From contig JBBQJT010000010.1 of the NCBI GenBank assembly GCA_038326165.1, positions 1 through 64,000 on the forward strand: a stretch of DNA of 64,000 nucleotides. Reading direction: 5' to 3'. Made by a program: the position numbers and the translations under genes. Below are positions 8,879 through 16,309 of the stretch, piece after piece (the stretch's first letter is position 1; each line of letters opens with the position of its first letter). Source of the DNA: JAEUUM01 sp038326165 (GTDB lineage: Bacteria; Bacteroidota; Bacteroidia; Chitinophagales; Saprospiraceae). Under the pieces are notes generated by a model. That model was not told the origin of the DNA, did not search any database, and saw only the letters and a program-made list of their open reading frames with translations.

Positions 8879-9877
8879 TTAAACCAAACGGTGTTCAAGC
8901 AAGTATTCTGCTATTTGAACTGCATTGGTGGCAGCTCCTTTTCGCAGATTATCAGCTACGATCCACATATTTATTCCATTGTCTACCGATTCGTCTCTTC
9001 GAATCCGTCCAACGAACACATCATCTTTGTTCTGGGACAATAAAGGCATTGGGTAAATATGTCGTTCAGGTTCATCCATGACAGTTATACCATAAGTATT
9101 ACTGAGCAGTTCTTTAACGTCACTCAAAACAAAAGGTTTCTTAAATGTAATATTCACTGATTCTGAATGACCTCCCACTACTGGTACACGGACAGCAGTC
9201 ACAGTAATCCCAATGTTTTGATCGCGCAATATTTTGCGGGTCTCATTCACTACTTTCATCTCTTCTTTGGTATAACCATTCTCTGTAAAACTATCGCAGT
9301 GCGGGATGGCATTTCTATGAATAGGATGAAAATAAGCGCTTTTTTCAGCATCAAATACGCCGTTCTGCTCCTCACTTTCCAGTTGCTGAATTGCCTTCAA
9401 TCCAGTTCCACTTACGGACTGATAGGTTGATACAACCAATCTTTGTATCACATATTTTTCATGCAATGGGGCCAATGCCATCACCAATTGAATAGTGGAA
9501 CAATTGGGATTTGCAATAATTTTATCTTCTTTGGTCAGCAGATCAGCATTAATCTCAGGTACAATTAATGGCTTATCGGGCTCCATCCTCCATGCTGAAC
9601 TGTTGTCTATGACCGTAGTCCCAGCAGCTGCAAACTTGGGTGCCCACTCTAGTGATACAGAACCGCCAGCTGAAAACAAGGCGATGGCTGGCCTCAATGC
9701 TAAAGCTTCTTCTAGGCCTATCACCTTATATTTCTTTGATTTATAAACAACTTCTTTCCCTATAGAACGCTCGGATGCAACTGGCAAAAATTCAGTAACT
9801 GGAAAATTTCTTTCTTCAAGTACTTTTGCCATTATCTCTCCAACTAAGCCTGTGGCTCCTACAACTGCTACTCTCAA
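8879..9877 (-). CDS. asd: Aspartate-semialdehyde dehydrogenase
   Basis: Reduces aspartyl-4-phosphate to aspartate semialdehyde with NADPH, the branch point toward lysine/diaminopimelate, threonine and methionine. The 332 residues begin with the nucleotide-binding loop VGATGLVGE and include FSAGGSVS, DNSSAWRM, the catalytic cysteine in NPNCSTIQ (C126), the STYQSVSGTG segment and the active-site histidine in VVGGHSESV. Length and motifs match the bacterial homodimeric/tetrameric form. The start is a TTG at 9877; the next residues fit the family N-terminus exactly and no ATG is available. It is transcribed divergently from the secreted-protein gene at 9968. Confidence 0.95.
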   Translation of the reverse strand: MRVAVVGATGLVGEIMAKVLEERNFPVTEFLPVASERSIGKEVVYKSKKYKVIGLEEALALRPAIALFSAGGSVSLEWAPKFAAAGTTVIDNSSAWRMEPDKPLIVPEINADLLTKEDKIIANPNCSTIQLVMALAPLHEKYVIQRLVVSTYQSVSGTGLKAIQQLESEEQNGVFDAEKSAYFHPIHRNAIPHCDSFTENGYTKEEMKVVNETRKILRDQNIGITVTAVRVPVVGGHSESVNITFKKPFVLSDVKELLSNTYGITVMDEPERHIYPMPLLSQNKDDVFVGRIRRDESVDNGINMWIVADNLRKGAATNAVQIAEYLLEHRLV

Positions 9878-9926
9878 TGTTTAGAAATTATTAAGTTAAA
9901 GGGCTACCCCTAATTTTATATGAAGC

Positions 9927-9934
9927 CAAAGTTA
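9927..9934 (-). promoter_or_regulatory. TAnnTTTG -7 promoter element for asd
   Basis: TAACTTTG on the minus strand lies about 50 nt before the asd TTG start, inside the 90-bp divergent spacer shared with the 9968 gene. Confidence 0.45.
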
Positions 9935-9955
9935 CATAACTCCACCAAATCATGC

Positions 9956-9963
9956 TATTTTTG
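9956..9963 (+). promoter_or_regulatory. TAnnTTTG -7 promoter element nearly touching the 9968 start codon
   Basis: TATTTTTG ends only 4 nt before the ATG at 9968. If it is the promoter, the transcript would start at or beside the start codon and be leaderless or nearly so. Confidence 0.4.
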
Positions 9964-9967
9964 AAGA

Positions 9968-12559
9968 ATGAAACTCTTTTACTATTTATTACTGAGCTTT
10001 TACATAAGCACTTCCTTAAATGGTCAAATAATTGATGATTTTGGTGATGGCAATTTTACTTCCAATCCCGTTTGGTCAGGTGATGTGGCCAATTTTATTG
10101 TAAACCCAGACAAACAATTGCAACTTAATGCTCCATCTGGAGGGGTTTCAATTTTACACACTGATTTCAATCTTGCTGATTCAACAATCTGGGAATTTTA
10201 TGTCAAACTTGCATTTAGTCCATCTACAACCAACAGCTTAAGAGTTTACCTCTCATCTACAGATACCAATCTGGCTTCTGGGAATGGCTACTTCCTTGAA
10301 GTTGGCGAAACTGGCAATCAAGATGCATTTCGTTTTTATCGTTCTGATGCTGGGATAAGCACTTTACTATTTACCTGTTCAATAGGTACTTTGGGTAGTG
10401 ATCCGGCTATGACTAGAATGAAAATTAGAAGGGACTCTGATGGAAGCTGGAAGATCAGTTCTGATTATACTGGCAATAGCAATTTTACGAATGAAGGAAC
10501 ATTCATTGACAATACTTACGGAAAAGGAGCCTACAATTTTGGGTTTATCTGCACATATACTGAAACCAGAAAAGATAAGTATTTCTTCGATGAGGTGAAA
10601 GTTTATGAAGTTGTTCCCGATATTACTCCACCTGAACTCACTTCATTAACAATTCCTGCTGCCAATCAATTGAGCTTGCAGTTCTCTGAAAATTTGGATC
10701 CTGCCAATATATCGGTTCTTACTAATTACAATGTCACGGTGCTGGGAAACCCTAGTTCCGTCATATTCAACGGCAACAATGGCTTGACCTTGAATTTTGG
10801 AACCAACATGACTTCACAATCCAACTATACTTTAACGATCAATGAATTGAAGGACCTTGCAGGCAATATCATCATTCCTAAGAATACCCCATTTACTTAC
10901 ACGGCTGGGGATGATCCGCAATTTCAAGATCTTATTTTTACTGAAATTTTTGCTGATCCAAGTCCTATAGTAGGGCTACCTGGCTCAGAATTTCTTGAAA
11001 TTTACAACCGAAGCAACAAATTCATTAGCACCAAAGGAATACAATTAGGTGATCCAACTACCACAACAATCCTCGGTGAAAGAATAATTGCACCTGGTGA
11101 GTACCTGATCATTTGTTCAAATGCAGACACCACCATTTATAAAATATTTGGTAAGGTTTTGGGGTTTGCATCAGGTCCTAGTTTGAATAACTCGGGAGAT
11201 GATATTTTCATGAAAGATAAAAATGGGGGGATTATCGATGAGGTTCAATATTCAGATAGTTGGTACAATAATCCAGTCAAGAAAGATGGTGGATATACTT
11301 TGGAATTAATCAATCCTCTTAATCTATGTCTGCAAAAAGGAAATTGGGTAGGTTCGAATAGCCCCATTGGTGGCACACCTGGTCAGACCAACTCCGTTTG
11401 GAATCCTCTGGTTGATATAATTGGTCCAAAAGTTATAAGTATTTTTCCAAGTCAAACGGACCAAGTGATTGTCTCCTTCAATGAAAAACTGGATACGGAC
11501 ATTTCGAGCTATGGTAATCTCCTAAGCCTTGAACCAAGTATTGCAATTCTCGGAGTGGAATTGGGAATGGATGAACAAAGTCTGGTATTTAATTTGGTCG
11601 CTGCATTAGAACTGGGTAAAATTTATATTGCAAACCTAAAAGCTGGTGTCAAAGATTGTAATAATGTATTTGGCGAAAAAGCAGGACCATTTTCAATTGC
11701 ATTGCCAGCTATTCCGCAAAAGGGTGATATTGTAATCAATGAGTTGTTATTCAATCCATTTACTGGTGGATTTGATTTCATAGAATTTTATAATAAAACG
11801 GACAAGGTGTTTGATATTTCAAGCCTGCTGATCGGAAATATTGCAATCAGTCCCGATTACAAAGGAATTTTGACACAAAAACTACTGCTTCCCGCTAGCT
11901 ATGTGGCTTTTTCTGAATCAATAAATGACATAAATTCAAAATATGCCGTCAAAGACAGCTCATCATTGGTAGAAAATGATCTTCCTTCCTATTCTGATGA
12001 CAAGGGAGTAGCCGCATTGGCATACAATGGATCCTTAGGTTTGATCCTTCTTGATTCCTTCGGTTACAACCAAAACATGCATAGTTCTCTATTAGGAGAC
12101 ACTGAAGGAATTTCACTGGAAAGAATCAATCCAAAGCTTCCAACCAACCAAGCATCCAACTGGCAGTCAGCTGCTTCGCTCGCAGGATTTGCTACACCAG
12201 GCTATCAAAATTCTCAGTTCCAAATTCCGGGTGTTGCCAATGGCAGATTCAGTCTTTCGACCGGCAGAGTTTCTCCTGATGGTGATGGTTATGAAGACAA
12301 TGTATTTCTCAACTATCAACTTCCAGAAAATGGGTATTTTGCAACTATAAAAATTTTTGATAGTGTTGCGAGGCCAGTATTTAGTTTATTGAACAATGAA
12401 TCTTTAGGAACATCAGGCAGTATTGGCTGGGATGGTACGAATGATCTAGGAGAAATTTGTAAATTGGGCATTTATATCGTTCATATAGATTATTACAACA
12501 CCAAAGGAGACTTGGGAAATACGAAATTGACAATTGTGGTTGCAGGCATACCAAGATAA
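9968..12559 (+). CDS. Secreted multidomain protein with lamin-tail and Ig-like domains
   Basis: An 863-residue exported protein with a signal peptide (MKLFYYLLLSFYISTSLNGQ). In order: a jelly-roll-like beta domain (about 25-215), a bacterial Ig-like domain of the SbsA type (about 220-312, ending LTINELKDLAGNII), a lamin-tail domain (about 318-480, starting LIFTEIFADPSP and containing FLEIYNRS), a second Ig-like domain (about 490-580) and a second lamin-tail domain (about 590-755, INELLFNPFTGGFDFIEFYNK). A C-terminal FlgD-like Ig fold follows, with SPDGDGYEDN and a WDGTND...LGIYIVHI pattern. Such proteins are surface or extracellular in Bacteroidota; the C-terminal fold resembles those preceding T9SS export signals but is not a classical type A signal. 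The function is unknown. The downstream gene starts 2 nt later, suggesting coupling. Confidence 0.8.
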   Translation: MKLFYYLLLSFYISTSLNGQIIDDFGDGNFTSNPVWSGDVANFIVNPDKQLQLNAPSGGVSILHTDFNLADSTIWEFYVKLAFSPSTTNSLRVYLSSTDTNLASGNGYFLEVGETGNQDAFRFYRSDAGISTLLFTCSIGTLGSDPAMTRMKIRRDSDGSWKISSDYTGNSNFTNEGTFIDNTYGKGAYNFGFICTYTETRKDKYFFDEVKVYEVVPDITPPELTSLTIPAANQLSLQFSENLDPANISVLTNYNVTVLGNPSSVIFNGNNGLTLNFGTNMTSQSNYTLTINELKDLAGNIIIPKNTPFTYTAGDDPQFQDLIFTEIFADPSPIVGLPGSEFLEIYNRSNKFISTKGIQLGDPTTTTILGERIIAPGEYLIICSNADTTIYKIFGKVLGFASGPSLNNSGDDIFMKDKNGGIIDEVQYSDSWYNNPVKKDGGYTLELINPLNLCLQKGNWVGSNSPIGGTPGQTNSVWNPLVDIIGPKVISIFPSQTDQVIVSFNEKLDTDISSYGNLLSLEPSIAILGVELGMDEQSLVFNLVAALELGKIYIANLKAGVKDCNNVFGEKAGPFSIALPAIPQKGDIVINELLFNPFTGGFDFIEFYNKTDKVFDISSLLIGNIAISPDYKGILTQKLLLPASYVAFSESINDINSKYAVKDSSSLVENDLPSYSDDKGVAALAYNGSLGLILLDSFGYNQNMHSSLLGDTEGISLERINPKLPTNQASNWQSAASLAGFATPGYQNSQFQIPGVANGRFSLSTGRVSPDGDGYEDNVFLNYQLPENGYFATIKIFDSVARPVFSLLNNESLGTSGSIGWDGTNDLGEICKLGIYIVHIDYYNTKGDLGNTKLTIVVAGIPR

Positions 12560-12560
12560 T

Positions 12561-13517
12561 ATGTTGAAATTGATAAAAAAATTACTTTCTAAGAGGTTGA
12601 TATTTTTGACCTTGATTTTTTTGATGTTGTTGGGAGTAGTCATCACCGTTTATACTCCACAATTCGCATTTTTCAAATGGGGTGCAGGCTTGGCAATACA
12701 AGCTATGGTCGCTTATGTATTGATAGGATTGGTATTTATGTCCCTCCGCGAAGAGTGGTTAATGGTCACTTCTTTATTTTGTGCTGCTATTCTCGCACTT
12801 TTTCTAAAGTTTAACACCAGTTCTCAAGCCAATCAAATACCTGAAGCCTACGGACCAAAATTAGGGGTAGGAATATTCGAATTAGCTGAAGGTGTTACAA
12901 TAGATAGGGTAATTAGTCAATTAAATCTTTTGAAACCTGAAATAGTAGGTCTTCAAAAAATTACATCCTCAGACAAAATTGAAATTGCCAAAAAACTTTC
13001 TTTCCAATACCCTTTTTATGCCTCATTGAATGACAGTGCAGCAAGTATGATATTTTTAAGTAAAGTTCCTTTTCTCAGTATTGATACCATAATTTGGAAT
13101 AAGAATAAAGCTTTGGTTTGTTGTATTAAATCTTCTAAAATTAATGACAAATTACTCTTGTACAATGTATTAAGCCCATCACTTGGAAAAAGTCAAGACT
13201 ATCAAGAACAAAAGATTTTTTACAATCGATTGGCTCACAGAGCAAGACAAACAAAGGAAAATGTTTTATTTATGGGTAATCTTAATGAAGTCCCATGGTC
13301 AGCCGAAATTCTTGAATTAAGAAGACTCATGGGACTTACAGATTGCAGGCGTGATTTCTATCCAGCCTTGCCCAATTTATTGGAAAGACCCAAAGACCAC
13401 ATGTTCAACTCTCAACACCTCAATTGTACAGAATTTCATGAAATTAGGGATGTCACAGGATTGCATTTAGGCTTATATGCTAATTTTCAGAAAGTAAATA
13501 CATCTCAAAGAAATTGA
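12561..13517 (+). CDS. Membrane-anchored EEP-fold protein with degenerate active site
   Basis: 318 residues from the ATG at 12561, one base after the upstream stop. Two or three transmembrane helices occupy residues 15-85. The rest resembles the endonuclease/exonuclease/phosphatase (EEP) fold of YafD-like proteins: KPEIVGLQKI, ASMIFLSKVPF, FMGNLNEVPWS, PKDHMFNS and a final TGLHLGLY strand. Every usual catalytic position seems changed: LQE has become LQK, GDFN has become GNLN, and the final SDH has become LHLG. The protein is therefore probably not a hydrolase, or has a different activity. Tight linkage to the lamin-tail secreted protein suggests a joint envelope role. An in-frame GTG upstream (12534) would overlap the previous gene and is less likely. 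Confidence 0.65.
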   Translation: MLKLIKKLLSKRLIFLTLIFLMLLGVVITVYTPQFAFFKWGAGLAIQAMVAYVLIGLVFMSLREEWLMVTSLFCAAILALFLKFNTSSQANQIPEAYGPKLGVGIFELAEGVTIDRVISQLNLLKPEIVGLQKITSSDKIEIAKKLSFQYPFYASLNDSAASMIFLSKVPFLSIDTIIWNKNKALVCCIKSSKINDKLLLYNVLSPSLGKSQDYQEQKIFYNRLAHRARQTKENVLFMGNLNEVPWSAEILELRRLMGLTDCRRDFYPALPNLLERPKDHMFNSQHLNCTEFHEIRDVTGLHLGLYANFQKVNTSQRN

Positions 13518-13522
13518 TCCGA

Positions 13523-13662
13523 GTTCAGCTTTAATACTGAATAGACGAATTTTATGACATGAAATATAAGATCGCCAAATCTGACTATTTGCTATATCAA
13601 AGACTTTCTTCCACTTATAAAGCTTAGTTAAGCGTCCTCTAGCATTTGGATCGACAGACCCA
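13523..13662. repeat. Copy B of a dispersed intergenic repeat
   Basis: This stretch starts like 5522-5555 (TTCAG...CTGAAT.GACGAA.TTTT, with its own small stem) and ends with 13641-13662, which matches 5710-5731 at about 19 of 22 positions (AGC.TTTGG.TCG.CAGACCCA). The interior is diverged and about 75 bp shorter than copy A. Both copies follow the stop codon of a plus-strand gene for a membrane protein. No ORF is present. The rest of the spacer up to 13784 is AT-rich with only a weak promoter-like CACCTTTG at about 13733. Confidence 0.45.
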
Positions 13663-13784
13663 TTGAACTGTATGTACATAAATATTTTTGATTAATATTT
13701 ATAATTTATATCTATGATCTAAATTTATAGTTGCACCTTTGAGGTACCTGAAATTGCTAAACAAGCGTTTAATTCATTATCAAT

Positions 13785-15230
13785 ATGAAATATACGCAAT
13801 CATTAACTTTCTTACTTTTTTTGTTTATTCAAATTCAATGTTTTGGACAATGGAACCCATCAGTGGCATTGGATCAATATGTTGGAATACCAGCCGCACA
13901 ATGGAATCCCTCCTTTTCATCAGGCCTTTCAGATAAATGGAATATTCAATTGTTTTCGGCAGGTGTTTCGGTTCGTAACAACTACGCCTTTCTAATTCAA
14001 AAGAAATTGACTAATCTGTTTGATAGCAATGCTGAATATCTTGGTGTTCCAGAAATTATTGAAGGTGCCCAAGTTCCGGAAGGTGCTTTAATCTATGATT
14101 ATTACTACAACACCAAAAACAAATATCTCAATCTACAGGGATATTTATCGAGTCCAGGTCTTATCCTGACTCTCAATGATCAATGGCATGTGGGTATTTG
14201 GGGGAATATGCGAACCTCTGTTTCGACGAGAAGATTTGGCTACCCTATAGATTATTATCACTTTGACGAAACTCCCTTTTACGTGCCAATATTGACACAA
14301 CCTACCACTACTGCATTTATGGCTTGGTCAGAAATTGCTACCCATGCCAGTTACAAGCAAGATGATGAGTACAACAGCTCTTGGGGTATTAATCTCAAGT
14401 TGTTGTTTGGACATGAGGCAGCCTATGTCCGAAACGTTTCGAATACTTATATTACTCAACTTCCCAATGATTCATTTCGTCTCCGGGAAGCAAATTTATT
14501 TTATAGTTTTACTACTTCTCAGTTGGATGGTTCCTCCAGAAGACTTCAAAACAATGGAAAAGGTATTGCGGTGGATCTGGGCTGGTCTAGATTTGAAGAA
14601 GATGATGACGGGCTACGATGGAGATTGGGAGTTTCGCTGAATGACCTAGGATGGATCAGCTTCAACAAAAATGCTCAAGCGCATCATTTGATCACGAGTG
14701 ACTCATTTACGATATACCAACCCGTGTACTTAGACACCTTTGACATCATCAATAAAGCTAAGCAATTGAGCAATCAAGTAATGGGTGAGCCTGGCGCTTC
14801 ATTGATCGGAAATTCATTTTCAATGGCCACTCCTGCCAGTTTGCAAGCCAGTGCGGATTTAAGAGTCGCCCCTGGTTTTATAGTTTCAGCCGCCTTAGGT
14901 TTATCAATTCCATTGGGTTATTATCAGTCGCGGATTCAATCATTCCTGAATGTGATGCCAAGATTGGAGACTAAATGGTTTCATCTTGCTGCACCTTTGA
15001 CCTACCGATTGGGAGACAAATTGCGTTTCGGCACAACCGTACGTTTGGGTTGGTTGATCATCGGGTCGGAAGATCTTTTGAGTTGGACTGCTGCACAAAA
15101 CAAACTAAACGGAGGAAATATATTTATTGGAATTCAGATAGGCGGTTTGAATTTTTTGGAACAAAACAATCAGACTCAATACTACGGACCCCGAAAATCC
15201 TCAAAAAGGGTAAGATGCCCTAAGTTCTAA
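13785..15230 (+). CDS. Outer-membrane beta-barrel protein, DUF5723/PorP-like
   Basis: A 481-residue exported protein with a signal peptide ending FGQ (about residue 22). Next come WNPSVALDQ and QWNPSFSSGLSDKWNIQLFSAGVSVRNNY segments and repeated amphipathic beta-strands typical of a porin-like barrel. This pattern (an NP motif, then N-rich strands) fits the DUF5723 group of Bacteroidota outer-membrane proteins. The C-terminus ends RVRCPKF, very like the VYCPRF end of the PorP/SprF protein at 31500-32543, so it may be a distant relative in the T9SS-associated barrel family. Substrate and partners are unknown. It stands alone, with repeats on both sides. Confidence 0.65.
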   Translation: MKYTQSLTFLLFLFIQIQCFGQWNPSVALDQYVGIPAAQWNPSFSSGLSDKWNIQLFSAGVSVRNNYAFLIQKKLTNLFDSNAEYLGVPEIIEGAQVPEGALIYDYYYNTKNKYLNLQGYLSSPGLILTLNDQWHVGIWGNMRTSVSTRRFGYPIDYYHFDETPFYVPILTQPTTTAFMAWSEIATHASYKQDDEYNSSWGINLKLLFGHEAAYVRNVSNTYITQLPNDSFRLREANLFYSFTTSQLDGSSRRLQNNGKGIAVDLGWSRFEEDDDGLRWRLGVSLNDLGWISFNKNAQAHHLITSDSFTIYQPVYLDTFDIINKAKQLSNQVMGEPGASLIGNSFSMATPASLQASADLRVAPGFIVSAALGLSIPLGYYQSRIQSFLNVMPRLETKWFHLAAPLTYRLGDKLRFGTTVRLGWLIIGSEDLLSWTAAQNKLNGGNIFIGIQIGGLNFLEQNNQTQYYGPRKSSKRVRCPKF

Positions 15231-15835
15231 TTGTTGAATTGGCGGTCTTGACTGTAAATCCTCTGGAACAAACTTATCAACAACTTGTATGATCAAGCTT
15301 TTTTGTCTGAATCCTGGCGTATGTCCAGTCAGGACAGGTCGCAGATTCTTATGCTTAAATGATTTCACAGATTTTTAAATGCTCCCGAAATTTGAATTAA
15401 CCCATAACCCATTTACCATTAACCATAAACTATAACCCATAACCCATAAACTATAACCCATAAACCCATAAACCATAAACCCATAAACTATAAGCTATAA
15501 CCCTTGGCCTTAGCCTCTGCCCTCTTTGTCTGAAGCACTGATTCTTATGATTAAATGATTTCACAGATTTTTAAATGCTCTCGAAATTTAAATTAACCCA
15601 TAACCAATCAACCATTAACCATTAACTATAACCCATAAACCCATAAACCCATAAACCCATAAACCATAAACCCATAAACCCATAACCCATAAACCATAAA
15701 CCATAAACCATAAACCAAGGCCCATCATACCCTTAAGATATTAATCTCGACTTAAACCTCAGCCTCGTACCCCATTTGCCCGAATTATAATTAAATGATT
15801 GTGGGATTACTTATTTTCGTCCACAATTTTATGAA
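15231..15835. repeat. Tandem CCATAAA-type repeats within a 196-bp duplicated unit
   Basis: No gene is visible. Two blocks of imperfect CCCATAA/CCATAAA heptamers lie at about 15403-15503 and 15595-15720. Each follows the same unique leader, GATTCTTATGnTTAAATGAT..., at 15344 and again at 15540, so the whole unit is duplicated in tandem with a 196-bp period. A third partial leader (ATTATAATTAAATGATT) begins at about 15784. The array separates the barrel gene from the acetyltransferase. There are no spacers of constant length, so it is not CRISPR. Slippage-driven length variation is expected. Confidence 0.8.
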
Positions 15836-16309
15836 ATGACACAAGAATCCATTACTCAGAAGATCTACTCATTCTCAGAATTACCGACTGATTTGCTTTA
15901 TACCATCATGCAAATGCGTGAAAAGGTATTTGTGGTGGAGCAAAATTGCCCTTATCTGGATGCGGACGGCAAAGATCTCAATTCATACCACTTCCTGCTA
16001 TTTTACGAAAATGAAATAGTAGGCTATCAACGACTGCTGCCCCCGGGAGTATCTTATGAAAAATATGCTTCAATAGGTCGCGTCCTTACCCCAATTGAAT
16101 TTCGAGGTAAAAATTATGGTCGCGAAATGATATCACGAGGCATAAAAGCATGTCTTGAACTTTTTGACAACCATTCAATCAAGATATCAGCTCAAAGCAG
16201 ATTGAACAAACTATACTCGGAATTTGGATTCGAGGAAACTGGCGAACATTACTTGGAAGATGATATTCCACATTCAGCAATGATTTACGCAGTATCTAAA
16301 ATCTCTTAA
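15836..16309 (+). CDS. elaA: ElaA-like GNAT N-acetyltransferase
   Basis: A 157-residue GNAT-fold acetyltransferase of the ElaA group. MREKVFVVEQNCPYLDADGKD near residue 27 is the hallmark of that group. The acetyl-CoA loop region GRVLTPIEFRGKNYGREM corresponds to motif A (R/Q-x-x-G-x-G/A), and SAQSRLNKLYSEFGF with YLEDDIPHSAMI forms the characteristic end. The acceptor substrate of ElaA is not well established. The start is the ATG at 15836, since the ATG at 15831 runs straight into a stop. The last four bases overlap the 3' end of convergent bamA. Confidence 0.9.
   Translation: MTQESITQKIYSFSELPTDLLYTIMQMREKVFVVEQNCPYLDADGKDLNSYHFLLFYENEIVGYQRLLPPGVSYEKYASIGRVLTPIEFRGKNYGREMISRGIKACLELFDNHSIKISAQSRLNKLYSEFGFEETGEHYLEDDIPHSAMIYAVSKIS

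Noticed and set aside
15400..15720. Short regular repeats resembling a CRISPR array
   Set aside because: Repeat units are imperfect heptamers without unique spacers of constant length, and no cas genes are present.
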